Below, one piece after another: positions 8,841 to 17,351 of a DNA stretch of 64,000 nt (within the stretch, counting starts at the first letter, position 1; every line of letters starts with the position of its first letter). Position numbers and translations under genes: made by a program. Where the stretch lies: assembly GCA_963787195.1 (NCBI GenBank), contig CAWBCI010000074.1, positions 39,210 through 103,209 of the forward strand, given 5' to 3'. Below the pieces are notes generated by a model. The model ran no database searches and was not told the DNA's origin. It worked only from the letters and a program-made list of their open reading frames with translations. This DNA comes from CAWBCI01 sp963787195 (lineage in GTDB: Bacteria > Bacteroidota > Bacteroidia > Bacteroidales > JAGOPY01).

Positions 8841-9467
8841 ATGATGATAAACAAAATAAATTTCAGAGACCAAATACGGGAAATCATTCTCGACTCTATC
8901 TTAAAGAATCAAATAAGCCTGGGTGAGAAGCTTTCCCTGGCGGAGTATGCAAGGAAATTAGAAACAAGTGTGACGCCAATCCGGGAAGCTTTTACACAAC
9001 TGGAAATAGCAGGAATCCTTGAATCAATACCCAATGTTGGATTTTGTGTGAAAACAATTTCGGATGCAGATGCAGAAGAAATATATACTCTGATAGGTTT
9101 AATTGAAGCGAATTCACTCCATTCTAAATATTCGGCCCAAACAATTTCTAAACTGATAAAAATGGATGAAAAGCTTGAAAACAGCAATCTAGCCGAAGAA
9201 AAATTATTTACAGACAATGCCTTTCATGAATTGCTTATTGATAAAAAAAATCATCAGATCGCCTTTTCATTACTTAAGAATTTAAAGGCCAGAGTATTCT
9301 TATTCGAACTACAGTTTATGATAAACAGGGATAGCAATATTGTGAAAGGCGAAGATCACAAATCCATAATAGAGTCAATTAAAAATGGAGAATCAATGCC
9401 TGAATTAATTAAGTTGCATTGGAAAAACAGTTACCAATTTATTATAAATCAAAGAAATATAAAATGA
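8841..9467 (+). CDS. GntR family transcriptional regulator (FadR/FCD type)
   Basis: About 208 residues. The N-terminal winged helix includes SLAEYARKLETSVTPIREAF, the typical GntR recognition region (xxLAxxLxVSRTPVREAL pattern). The rest is an all-helical FCD-like ligand domain. I take the ATG at 8841 rather than the in-frame TTG at 8829, because the ATG is the conventional start and leaves the operator fully upstream. The last codons overlap the next gene: its ATG at 9464 shares ATGA with this stop, so translation of the two is probably coupled. The regulator therefore likely controls itself and the serine hydrolase in response to a small ligand that cannot be named from sequence. Confidence 0.82.
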   Translation: MMINKINFRDQIREIILDSILKNQISLGEKLSLAEYARKLETSVTPIREAFTQLEIAGILESIPNVGFCVKTISDADAEEIYTLIGLIEANSLHSKYSAQTISKLIKMDEKLENSNLAEEKLFTDNAFHELLIDKKNHQIAFSLLKNLKARVFLFELQFMINRDSNIVKGEDHKSIIESIKNGESMPELIKLHWKNSYQFIINQRNIK

Positions 9468-10879
9468 GAAAATATATTATTATAATCCTGGGGATTAGCT
9501 TATCCATAATTTGCAATGGGCAAGATTTCGAGAAAGTAGATTCGCTTATCATCAATTTACAAGAGAAATATAATTTAAAAGGTGTTGGTATTGTTGCAGT
9601 ACATGACAATGAAATCATTTATCAAAAAGCTTTCGGATTTGCGAACGAAACAAACATTTTTACAGATTCTACTGCTATATATATAGCCTCCAATACCAAA
9701 GCATTTATTGGCTTGTCTCTATCAATGTTGGAATTTGAAAAGAAAATTTCTTATTCAGACCCGATTACCAAATACATTCCATCTTCTTATTTTCCACAGC
9801 AAATTGAAGCAGAAAAAATAACGATCAGAAATTTAATGCAACATACGCATGGATTATCAAATGATCCGATGGTTTTTCGCACAGCTTATTCTGGTGAGTT
9901 TCCTTCTGATTTAAAAGAATTATTAAAGTTTACCGTATACAGACAAGATACTTTGTCCCACGAATTTAAATATAGTAACCTGGGCTACTTGGTAGGGGGA
10001 ATTATCATAGAAGAAGTCACGGGTAAAAATTGGAAAACCTACATCGACGAAAATATTTTCAAACCGATAGGTATGTTTGAAACAAGTGCACATATTGACT
10101 TCAAGCAAAATTTAGAAGCTTTACCTTATGAATATTATTCTGACGAGCCTATTTCATCAAGAAAATCAGAAAACACACTTCATTCCGCAGGAGGTATTTA
10201 TTCTACAATCAGGGATATGGCAAAATGGTTAAATGTTTTTACCAATGACAAACAGAAAATATTTAGTCATGCACTTTTGAATGAATATTTGGGTGACAGG
10301 ACCTATGTCGGAAAAAGAATGGGGCCTTTTACAATGGACGAATATGGCAATGGATGGATTTACGGCACTTTAATGGATCAAAAATTATTTTTCCATTTTG
10401 GAAGTTTTCCTGGTTATGAATCAATTATTTCTTTTGATCCCGAAAATAAAACCGGGGTATTTGTATTTGTAAATGAACGAGTAGGTGGTCAAAGAATAGC
10501 TGCCATGCTTTCAGCATATTTCTATTTAGTAGCAAATGAAGATCCGGAAGCAGATGAAAAAATAAAAGTGTTTACCCAATTTATTGACCCTTTGTATTCC
10601 AAAACAAAACCTGAAAGAACCATATTTGTCTATCCAAATATGGATGAATTAACAGGCACTTATTATAGTCCGGAATATGGTCATTTAATAATTGACAAAA
10701 CTGCTAAAGGGTATACATTTTCATTAGGCAGGCTTCTCAGTTTAGCTTATGTGGACACCGATAATGATGGGATATTAATAGAGTGGACTCCCGGAATCAT
10801 CGAACATTTTACTATTGAAAAAAATAATAAAGCTGTAAAATTGGTCTATGGTAATTTTGGGGAATTTATAAAACAATAA
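9464..10879 (+). CDS. Exported serine hydrolase, beta-lactamase class C / penicillin-binding-like family
   Basis: 471 residues from the ATG at 9464. I prefer this over an upstream TTG at 9419 because it begins an ideal signal peptide (MRKYIIIILGISLSIICNG) and overlaps the regulator stop as ATGA. The serine beta-lactamase motifs are present: SNTK at 76-79 (nucleophile Ser76, Lys79), Y-S-N at 170-172, and HFG at 311-313 as the third motif. A C-terminal extension of about 120 residues (LTGTYYSPEYG onward) resembles the lipocalin-like DUF3471-type tail of these enzymes. Likely periplasmic peptidase or esterase on peptidoglycan or D-amino peptides. Antibiotic resistance cannot be inferred. Confidence 0.85.
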   Translation: MRKYIIIILGISLSIICNGQDFEKVDSLIINLQEKYNLKGVGIVAVHDNEIIYQKAFGFANETNIFTDSTAIYIASNTKAFIGLSLSMLEFEKKISYSDPITKYIPSSYFPQQIEAEKITIRNLMQHTHGLSNDPMVFRTAYSGEFPSDLKELLKFTVYRQDTLSHEFKYSNLGYLVGGIIIEEVTGKNWKTYIDENIFKPIGMFETSAHIDFKQNLEALPYEYYSDEPISSRKSENTLHSAGGIYSTIRDMAKWLNVFTNDKQKIFSHALLNEYLGDRTYVGKRMGPFTMDEYGNGWIYGTLMDQKLFFHFGSFPGYESIISFDPENKTGVFVFVNERVGGQRIAAMLSAYFYLVANEDPEADEKIKVFTQFIDPLYSKTKPERTIFVYPNMDELTGTYYSPEYGHLIIDKTAKGYTFSLGRLLSLAYVDTDNDGILIEWTPGIIEHFTIEKNNKAVKLVYGNFGEFIKQ

Positions 10880-10967
10880 GGTATTATTGTAATTATTATA
10901 AATATGGACTAAAACGATGGAAGTATAAGAAAGGCATTCCACCTTACCGCATCGATTTCTTTCTATT

Positions 10968-11098
10968 TTCGACTGACGACTGACGACTGCTTCCCGCAGG
11001 TCACGACCTGCGGCTACTTTCGTGGCTCTAATAAAATACACTGCTGACTGCTGATCCCGATTAAATCGGGATTTCGCTGCGCTCAACTGCTGACTTAC
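10968..11098. repeat. Mosaic of short-word tracts and the second 61-bp dispersed repeat
   Basis: It starts with GACTGACGACTGACGACTGC (about 10970-10990) and is followed by copy 2 of the 61-bp element (10991-11051), which includes the hairpin CCGCAGGTC/GACCTGCGG. Then come an ATCCCGAT-TAA-ATCGGGAT hairpin at 11054-11072 and further CTGCTGACTTACGACTCACGAC words. No gene is seen between 10880 and the Fic gene at 11268 beyond these and the operator region. Confidence 0.8.
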
Positions 11099-11190
11099 GA
11101 CTCACGACTTCCCAAACTCCCGGACCGGCCGCTACGTTCATCCTTAGCAACAGGCCTGAATACATTTTTCACAAAAGAATCTAGCTAAAA

Positions 11191-11219
11191 TCTTAAATAA
11201 AGGAATCTCTTATTTAAGA
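11191..11219. promoter_or_regulatory. Inverted repeat 1 upstream of the second Fic gene
   Basis: TCTTAAATAA at 11191-11200 and its exact inverse TTATTTAAGA at 11210-11219 are separated by 9 bp. The same arrangement recurs 41 bp downstream. This paired dyad looks like a binding site for a dimeric regulator. Confidence 0.6.
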
Positions 11220-11232
11220 AATTTGATTAAAA

Positions 11233-11258
11233 CTTAAATAAGGCTTATCTTTATTTAA
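11233..11258. promoter_or_regulatory. Inverted repeat 2 overlapping a putative -7 box of the second Fic gene
   Basis: CTTAAATAA (11233-11241) faces TTATTTAA (11251-11258) with the same 9-bp spacer as the first dyad. A near-consensus Bacteroidota -7 box TATCTTTA lies inside it at 11246-11253, and the ATG follows 10 bp after the dyad. A protein bound here would block transcription. Confidence 0.55.
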
Positions 11259-11267
11259 AATTTTATC

Positions 11268-12392
11268 ATGAATAAGTTTAAATCGGGACAGTATATTAGC
11301 CAGGGCTATTATAAAAGCTTCCAGCCTGAATTGATAAACAGACAATTGCAAATCGATAATATGGAGATTTTGCAGTTGTTAAGTCAGGCAGACAGAGAAT
11401 TAGGACGTTTGGATATGTATTCAAAATATATCCCAAATACTGACTTGTTTATCAGTATGCATGTGATTAAAGAAGCGACTCAGAGCAGTAAAATTGAAGG
11501 GACACAGACAAATTTGGATGAAGCCTTGCTGGAAAAAGAGGATTTACCATTAGATAAACGGGATGACTGGGAGGAAGTCCAAAACTATATAAAAGCTATG
11601 GAATGGGCTATTGCTCAATTGGATAAGTTACCATTTTCTTCAAGATTAATACGGGAAACCCATCGTGTTTTGCTTCAAGGAGTGAGAGGTGAAAAAAAAC
11701 AAGCCGGTGAATTTCGTAGTAGTCAAAATTGGATTGGCGGAGCCACAATTAATGATGCTGTTTTTATCCCACCTGTTCATACCTCGGTTCCGGACTTAAT
11801 GAGCGATATTGAAAAATTTATTCATAACCAGGAAATATATATCCCGGAACTTTTGAGAATTGGCTTGGTTCATTATCAATTTGAGACGATTCACCCATTT
11901 CTTGATGGAAATGGAAGACTTGGCCGGCTTATGATCCCTTTATATCTGGTTAGTAGGGAAATACTTCAGAAACCAGTCTTATATCTATCTGATTTCTTTG
12001 AAAAAAACAGAAAGTTATATTATGAAAATCTAACGATTGTCAGAGAAAAAAATGATTTAGAACAATGGTTAAAATTTTTTCTTGTAGGAGTTATCGATAC
12101 AGCCAAAAACGGGATAGAGACATTTGACGGAATTTTGCAGCTTCAAAAACAGACGGAGATAAAAATTCAGTCATTAGGAAGCAGGGCATCAAAAGCTCAA
12201 AAAGTAATCGATTATTTATATAAACGTCCAATGATTACAGCAGATAAAGTAAGTGAGATTGCTTCCATTTCAATGCCATCATCATATAAATTGATTGCAG
12301 ATTTAGAAGGCATGAATATTTTAAAAGAAATGACTGGAGGGCAAAGGAGTAGAATATATGTATTTGATAATTATATAAAACATTTCAGATAA
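11268..12392 (+). CDS. Fic family protein with C-terminal winged helix (class II)
   Basis: This is a 374-residue protein. The Fic motif HPFLDGNGRLGR occupies residues 209-220. The inhibitory helix signature SSKIEG is at 73-78, N-terminal to the core, so this is a class II enzyme. Residues of about 305-370 (YLYKRPMITADKVSEIASIS and following) look like a winged-helix DNA-binding domain. Together with two identical dyads directly upstream, this suggests the protein binds its own promoter. It is only distantly similar to the Fic protein at the window start, which has a different N-terminal region. Substrate and biological role are unknown. No toxin/antitoxin partner gene is adjacent. Confidence 0.9.
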   Translation: MNKFKSGQYISQGYYKSFQPELINRQLQIDNMEILQLLSQADRELGRLDMYSKYIPNTDLFISMHVIKEATQSSKIEGTQTNLDEALLEKEDLPLDKRDDWEEVQNYIKAMEWAIAQLDKLPFSSRLIRETHRVLLQGVRGEKKQAGEFRSSQNWIGGATINDAVFIPPVHTSVPDLMSDIEKFIHNQEIYIPELLRIGLVHYQFETIHPFLDGNGRLGRLMIPLYLVSREILQKPVLYLSDFFEKNRKLYYENLTIVREKNDLEQWLKFFLVGVIDTAKNGIETFDGILQLQKQTEIKIQSLGSRASKAQKVIDYLYKRPMITADKVSEIASISMPSSYKLIADLEGMNILKEMTGGQRSRIYVFDNYIKHFR

Positions 12393-12451
12393 TGCCCAGT
12401 CACCAAAATCATAGCATTCCATCCGCACAACAGGATCAATTTCTTCGTATT

Positions 12452-12488
12452 TTCGACCAACGACCAACGACTAACGACCAACGACTTC
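12452..12488. repeat. Low-complexity CGACCAACGACTAACGACC tract overlapping a gene end
   Basis: The words CGACCAA and CGACTAA are tandemly repeated. The tract crosses the stop codon of the acyltransferase gene on the minus strand (stop at 12471-12473) and supplies its last residues, about EVVGR. Confidence 0.75.
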
Positions 12489-13355
12489 CCCCTTACTATG
12501 CTTCCACCTCCGATGAGACCAAAGCCAGTACTCCGGCCTCCGGATGATATTTTCTTCCAGCTTTTTCATGAACATGGCCGTGAGCTGGCCGGGTTCCAGG
12601 CTATTCACATCTTCAGCCAATAATTCAAGGCTCATGGTATAATATCCCCTTTTAACTCTCTGGATATCCACATATAATACCGGGTAATGGTACATACCGG
12701 CGTATTTTTCCGGGCCATGGATGCAGGCTGTGTCCTGGTTCAGGAACTTGAGCCAATAACTATTCTTAATATTGCCCGGGCTCTGGTCGGCAACCAATAT
12801 GTATGATTTCGTTTCATTCTTGTTCGCCTCGAAGATGGAATAGGTTTGTCTTATTGATACCATCTCGCAGTTGAACCTGGCCCTGTGTTTCCGCATGTAG
12901 CGGTCGAGGTATTTATTGCTGAGCGGCTTATAAATGGCTATGAGCGGATGCGGGATCTGGGTACCCCCCGAAAAGGTCCCCCATTCCCAGTTTCCGTAAT
13001 GCCCCGCTATCCCGATGATGCTGATATTACGGTCGTAGTAAGCCTGCATGAGTTCCGGATTGGTAACCCGGTGGCGCTTCAGTACCTGCTTACGCGTGAT
13101 CGACATCCCCTTCAATCCTTCTATCATTAAATCACATAAATAATGATAAAACTTAAGTTCTATAGTTTTAAGTTCCTGTTTACTCTTTTCAGGAAATGAA
13201 TTCCGGAGATTATCCTGTATTACTTTTTTCCGGTAGCCAACCAGATGATATAAAACCAGGAAGAAAAAATCGGAAAGGACGTATGCCAGCCGGAAAGGCA
13301 GTATAGACATGAATAGAGCTATAGCGCGTACAAGGAGATAAGTGAGATATTTCAA
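12471..13355 (-). CDS. Lysophospholipid/lipid A acyltransferase (LpxL/HtrB family)
   Basis: This 294-residue protein has an N-terminal membrane helix (about 5-35). The acyltransferase signature GHYGNWEW has the catalytic His119 and Glu124 in the H-x4-E arrangement of the LpxL/LpxM family. These enzymes add a secondary acyl chain to lipid A at the inner membrane; Bacteroidota homologues of this size usually act on lipid A or related aminolipids. It is the last gene of the minus-strand polysaccharide cluster (54 bp after the nucleotidyltransferase-like gene). The family domain ends at about HRRWKH. The short tail SKGEVVGR is encoded by a low-complexity repeat and is probably not functional. Confidence 0.88.
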   Translation of the reverse strand: MKYLTYLLVRAIALFMSILPFRLAYVLSDFFFLVLYHLVGYRKKVIQDNLRNSFPEKSKQELKTIELKFYHYLCDLMIEGLKGMSITRKQVLKRHRVTNPELMQAYYDRNISIIGIAGHYGNWEWGTFSGGTQIPHPLIAIYKPLSNKYLDRYMRKHRARFNCEMVSIRQTYSIFEANKNETKSYILVADQSPGNIKNSYWLKFLNQDTACIHGPEKYAGMYHYPVLYVDIQRVKRGYYTMSLELLAEDVNSLEPGQLTAMFMKKLEENIIRRPEYWLWSHRRWKHSKGEVVGR

Positions 13356-13408
13356 AGCTGTGAAATTTCGGATTTACGGGGTTAAAGTTAGTGAATATAC
13401 AAATTGCC

Positions 13409-14332
13409 TCAGGCTGGCTCATTTGCCAGCTGGTTTTCTGATAGAGCCTGCAGGACTTTTTTTTCATAATTCGCAGGGTGGTTCCTGGATATATGTAAAT
13501 CAGTCATAAAAGCCAGATCATAATCTTCCGGAGGATAATCAGCGCGTTTCCATTTTCTCCTCCATTTCCGGTCGGTCAGGCGCATCAAAAAAGCATTCAG
13601 TTTCTCAGGAGAAATAATATTGATAAGGCCTTCAAATAAAGATTTAAGGACATATTTCCTTTCCCTTATCAGATAATCATGGTTCAGGATCCCGGGATGA
13701 TTTGGAAGATAATCCCTGGTCCAGCTATTCTCCTGTTCAAACATTCGTATCAGTCCTGCATTGAAGGCAGGAAGAAGGGTAACTGTTTCAATGGCTGAAT
13801 ATTCGTTGGGATGTGTTATCCGAAGTGCCCTGGTATCAATAAAATAATTCATACAGAAATAATGCTGATGCCCGCTGATGAAAGTCAGTTTTTTAAACAG
13901 ATGGAGTAAAGTACGGGCTATCCATAATCGATCTGAATCGCAGATTATAAAAAAATCTACGTCAGCATTTTTTGAAGCGTAAAATTTCGAGAGTGAGCCG
14001 CTGATGGCAATACCCCTGACAAATGGAAAAGCAGCAATGACGGAACTGAATTTTTTTGACCGGCTCAGGAGCTTTAGGGCTTTTTCATTTCCGGCCAGCC
14101 TGTCTTCTATCCATGATTTCTCTTCCTTAAGTAAATAAAATGACTGAATATGGAATATTTTCCCGGCTTCTGCAAGTTTATGGAGGGCCTGACGGATTTC
14201 GGTCAATGTTGCGGGATACGGGTTGAAGCGGTATATTTCTTCCTCTGTCAAAGGATATTTGAAAATGCCAAAATAGAAAAGACAGCGAAGACATCCGTCT
14301 TCCAGTCTATTTGCAGAGCTGGGTTCAGGCAT
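13409..14332 (-). CDS. Nucleotidyltransferase-fold protein with N-terminal winged helix-like region
   Basis: 307 residues. Residues 14-68 look like a winged helix (LTEEEIYRFN...LTEIRQALHKLAEAGKI). The centre has a minimal nucleotidyltransferase signature: Gly112-Ser113 in ISGSLS followed by Asp124 and Asp126 in NADVDFFII, the pair that binds catalytic metal in this superfamily. The C-terminal half is helical and unrecognised. The start codon overlaps the stop of the sugar transferase gene by one base, so it is translated within the polysaccharide operon. It may transfer a nucleotide onto a sugar, lipid or protein of the pathway; this is inference from fold and position. Confidence 0.65.
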   Translation of the reverse strand: MPEPSSANRLEDGCLRCLFYFGIFKYPLTEEEIYRFNPYPATLTEIRQALHKLAEAGKIFHIQSFYLLKEEKSWIEDRLAGNEKALKLLSRSKKFSSVIAAFPFVRGIAISGSLSKFYASKNADVDFFIICDSDRLWIARTLLHLFKKLTFISGHQHYFCMNYFIDTRALRITHPNEYSAIETVTLLPAFNAGLIRMFEQENSWTRDYLPNHPGILNHDYLIRERKYVLKSLFEGLINIISPEKLNAFLMRLTDRKWRRKWKRADYPPEDYDLAFMTDLHISRNHPANYEKKVLQALSENQLANEPA

Positions 14333-15027
14333 TAGAAACTTCTCAAAATATGATAAATAGTGCGGAAGAAAATATAAATATCCCCGAACATGGTCCAGGT
14401 TTCAATATATTCAAAATCGGAAGAACAACGGTTAAACAGGTCCTCACGATTGTGGATGGTACCATGATAACCTCTCATTTGAGCCAGCCCTGCAATGCCG
14501 GGTTTCACTTCATGCCGGGCCTGATAATCTTCAACTATCCGGGAATAAATCACTGTATGCCTGAGCATGTGCGGCCTTGGTCCGACCAGGCTCATGTCCC
14601 CAATGAGTACATTCAGGAGCTGGGGGAGTTCATCTATATGGTATTTCCGGAGAAAATGCCCTACTCTGGTAATCCGCTTATCCCCCGGCTGAACAGCCAG
14701 CCTGTCGGCCTGGTTATTTACGATCATGGAGCGGAATTTCAGGCAGTAAAAAGTCTTTCTTTTCAGGCCGGTCCGTTTTTGTACAAAGAAAACCGGTCCC
14801 CGGCTGTCTAAGAGTATCAGAATACTCACCAGGGGAATGATCCAACTGAGCAGGGCCAGGGTCAGAATTGAACCCAGGACCAGGTCCACCGAACGTTTTA
14901 CAAAGCGGTTGGCTACGGAATCCAGGCGGGTATTGACACGGGGGTTAAAAGGCAGCACTATAAGCGCATGAGGATTGTCCTTGTCGACAAAGCGCTCATG
15001 TAAAGGTATGCTTAAGGCTGCTTCCAT
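14332..15027 (-). CDS. Initiating sugar-phosphate transferase (polyprenyl-phosphate glycosyl-1-phosphate transferase)
   Basis: This is a 231-residue member of the bacterial sugar transferase family. After about 45 residues comes KRSVDLVLGS and one re-entrant or membrane helix (about 47-72). These are followed by the conserved FVQKRTG, FKFRSM-like CLKFRSM and DELPQLLNVLIGDMSLVGPRP blocks. The enzyme moves a sugar phosphate from a nucleotide sugar to undecaprenyl phosphate, the first step of repeat-unit assembly at the inner membrane. The short form without the four extra N-terminal helices resembles PglC/WcaJ catalytic cores. It overlaps the upstream ligase-like gene by 32 bp and the downstream gene by 1 bp. 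Confidence 0.93.
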   Translation of the reverse strand: MEAALSIPLHERFVDKDNPHALIVLPFNPRVNTRLDSVANRFVKRSVDLVLGSILTLALLSWIIPLVSILILLDSRGPVFFVQKRTGLKRKTFYCLKFRSMIVNNQADRLAVQPGDKRITRVGHFLRKYHIDELPQLLNVLIGDMSLVGPRPHMLRHTVIYSRIVEDYQARHEVKPGIAGLAQMRGYHGTIHNREDLFNRCSSDFEYIETWTMFGDIYIFFRTIYHILRSF

Positions 15028-16264
15028 ATATGGGTTCTGTTATTATTTCCTGATCTTTTGTGAGGGCTAAGAAAGAAATCAGACAGAAAAACACAATTCC
15101 AGCCTGCCTCTCCAAAACCGATTCCGTTAAAAAGAATAAGATCAGTACTATGAATACCGGTACCGGAAATGCAAGTTTTCTTACGGATCTGATTATAATA
15201 TCTACAACTAAAATCAATAATAAAATCAGACCCGGGATGCCGGTACCAACCAAAATTTCCAGGAACTGATCATGAAAGTTAAAATTCAGGTAGCCTGTAT
15301 CACCCAGATCCGGGTTTCCTAAATAAACTCCATAAGTTCTATAATGTTCATTTAGTACTTTTTGTTCATTTCCAATTCCAAGTCCGCTTAGCCAGGCATG
15401 GTTTTCATCCAGGATTTCTTTTGCAAATCTCCATTGTAATAATCTGAAAGTTAAACCGTTAAATGGAGTATCGTAATGAAATTCAGGCTGACGAATAATT
15501 TCTAAACTCGTATTTTTTAATTCATTTAATCTTTTCAGGAAGGGTACTGATCCGGCTATCAGAAGCGCGGTCATGACAATTAATACAATTTTTCTCTTTC
15601 TTAAATCCGTTTCTCTCTTAGAAATTCCCCAAATCACAAATGGAATGGTAATTACTATGAATAATTTGGAGGCTGAAAGCAAGAGGAGGAGTATGAAGAA
15701 CAATAAAATGGCGAAAAAATATTTTCGTATAAAGGCTTCCTGTTTCCTGTATGTAAGGTAGATCAGGGCCGTTGACAAATACCAGGAGAAGTAAATGGCC
15801 CCCATGGAATAGGGTTTGACGAAATCATGGTACATCCAGTGATTCCATTCGAATCCATGCAGGGATTTTGAGAAAGCGTGCAGGATCATATGTATGCCCG
15901 CAAAGATGAGCCCCGAATAAAAGCCCCTTGCCGCCCATTTGGCGGGATCGCTGATCATTTGCCCGATCAGGATTACAAAGAGCGGGATCAATATGAGCGA
16001 AAGTTTGGGTTCGAGTCCTTTTAGCAGTAAAGTATAAGGTCCATTTATCAGAATGCTGACAGCATACCAGAGAAATAAGAGGCCGAACAATATGAGGCCG
16101 GAGAGCTGATTTTTTGGTAATGACGGCGGATTCAGGATAGCCTTCACAATTATGGCCAAACCCAGCAGCCATATCAAGATTACAGTACCTTTCATCGACA
16201 AGGGCAAGATCAGCCATAATGCCGACCATATCCAGGGAAGTGTTTTATTTAGCAGCGATTGCAT
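14996..16264 (-). CDS. O-antigen ligase/polymerase family membrane protein (Wzy_C)
   Basis: 422 residues with about 10-11 hydrophobic helices. A large periplasmic loop before the last helices contains the family signature WLSGLGIGNEQK and FHDQFLEILVGTGIPGLILL, which matches the Wzy_C (O-antigen ligase or polymerase) pattern. Such proteins join finished O-chains to lipid A core or polymerise repeat units on the periplasmic face. A second protein of this type lies at 18417-19664, so one is probably the polymerase and the other the ligase, but the sequence alone does not say which. The gene overlaps its neighbours by 20 and 32 bp. Confidence 0.87.
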   Translation of the reverse strand: MQSLLNKTLPWIWSALWLILPLSMKGTVILIWLLGLAIIVKAILNPPSLPKNQLSGLILFGLLFLWYAVSILINGPYTLLLKGLEPKLSLILIPLFVILIGQMISDPAKWAARGFYSGLIFAGIHMILHAFSKSLHGFEWNHWMYHDFVKPYSMGAIYFSWYLSTALIYLTYRKQEAFIRKYFFAILLFFILLLLLSASKLFIVITIPFVIWGISKRETDLRKRKIVLIVMTALLIAGSVPFLKRLNELKNTSLEIIRQPEFHYDTPFNGLTFRLLQWRFAKEILDENHAWLSGLGIGNEQKVLNEHYRTYGVYLGNPDLGDTGYLNFNFHDQFLEILVGTGIPGLILLLILVVDIIIRSVRKLAFPVPVFIVLILFFLTESVLERQAGIVFFCLISFLALTKDQEIITEPIYGSSLKHTFT

Positions 16265-17351
16265 TTAAAAACAAGTTTTCATAAGCATACGTAACAGATT
16301 CCCAATTATATTCATTCCTGATTTTGTCCAGATTATGCCCGGCCCATATTTTAATTTCTTCCGGAATGGAATGCTTGAATATTCCGCCAAGTTCATCTTC
16401 TGAAGAAAAATATAAAGCATCAGATCCTAAGACAGCCTCGTTAAAAGGATTTTTATGTGCGATAATCAGGCAAGAGCATGCCATGGCTTCCAGCAGGGAA
16501 GGATTGGTCCCACCCACAGAATGGCCATGCACGTAATAGCGACAATAATGACGAAGGCTGTTAATCCGGTCTTTTCGATATTCAGCCTCCATAAACCTGA
16601 TCATCTCTTCAGTCCCGTATTTCTTGTTAAGATATTGCCTGTATTTATTATCATTCCCAAAGATCACAAGAGGTATTCCATCCTTAGCCAGAAGCTTGGC
16701 CCGGATGATCGGCTCAATTTGATTTTCGGGTTCCATCCTGGCGATTACCAGGTCATAGCGGTTTTTTTCCAGATTATAGGATGCAGGAACATCGGGGTCG
16801 AAATAGTCGGGTATTTCTGCACCGTAGGCAATGTAATAAACAGGGTTTTTATATTTTTTCCGGAAGTATTTTTCTAAAACCCTGGAATCAGCCACGAGCC
16901 ATGTCTGCCGCCTGGTCGCGAGCCTTTCAGCAAATTTCAGGAAGCTCCTTACCGGGCCTGAATATTTGGACCTCTTCCATTCCTGTCCGTCCATATTAAC
17001 CAGGTGGACACTTTTTCGGGGCCAGAGCCAATACCATACCGAATCACTGTTGTATCCAAGGTGCAGCACTATATCAAAGGCAGCTTTCCGGCTGTGTAAA
17101 TTGCAATAAAGATCATACAGAAATTGTCCTGAGGTGCCTAAACTGACTTCCGGATTATTCACCAGTACACGCTCTACTCCCTTCCAGATCCGGTCTTTCA
17201 GCGGATGCTCCTTAACTGTGTAGACCTTCACCTCGTGTCCCCTGGCGCTGAGGCGAACGGAAAGTTCTTCGGCAAAGGCTTCAAAGCCCCCGTAATTGTT
17301 CGGGATACCCCTCGATCCCAGGATCCCTATGGATAATTTTTTACTTTTCAT
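16245..17351 (-). CDS. Glycosyltransferase with DUF1972 N-terminal domain (GT4 type)
   Basis: This 368-residue cytoplasmic protein begins with ILGSRGIPNNYGGFEAFAEEL (residues 9-29), the hallmark of the DUF1972 subgroup of GT-B glycosyltransferases (rhamnosyl- or related transferases of O-antigen clusters). The C-terminal donor-binding half includes VIARMEPENQIEPI and GGTNPSLLEAMACSC; the latter is the usual E-x7-E type region of GT4 enzymes. It transfers a sugar to the growing lipid-linked repeat unit. It overlaps the upstream GT gene by 11 bp and the downstream ligase gene by 20 bp. Confidence 0.9.
   Translation of the reverse strand: MKSKKLSIGILGSRGIPNNYGGFEAFAEELSVRLSARGHEVKVYTVKEHPLKDRIWKGVERVLVNNPEVSLGTSGQFLYDLYCNLHSRKAAFDIVLHLGYNSDSVWYWLWPRKSVHLVNMDGQEWKRSKYSGPVRSFLKFAERLATRRQTWLVADSRVLEKYFRKKYKNPVYYIAYGAEIPDYFDPDVPASYNLEKNRYDLVIARMEPENQIEPIIRAKLLAKDGIPLVIFGNDNKYRQYLNKKYGTEEMIRFMEAEYRKDRINSLRHYCRYYVHGHSVGGTNPSLLEAMACSCLIIAHKNPFNEAVLGSDALYFSSEDELGGIFKHSIPEEIKIWAGHNLDKIRNEYNWESVTYAYENLFLNAIAAK

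Noticed and set aside
9419..9463. TTG start adding 15 residues to the serine hydrolase
   Set aside because: The ATG at 9464 begins the signal peptide and overlaps the regulator stop as ATGA.
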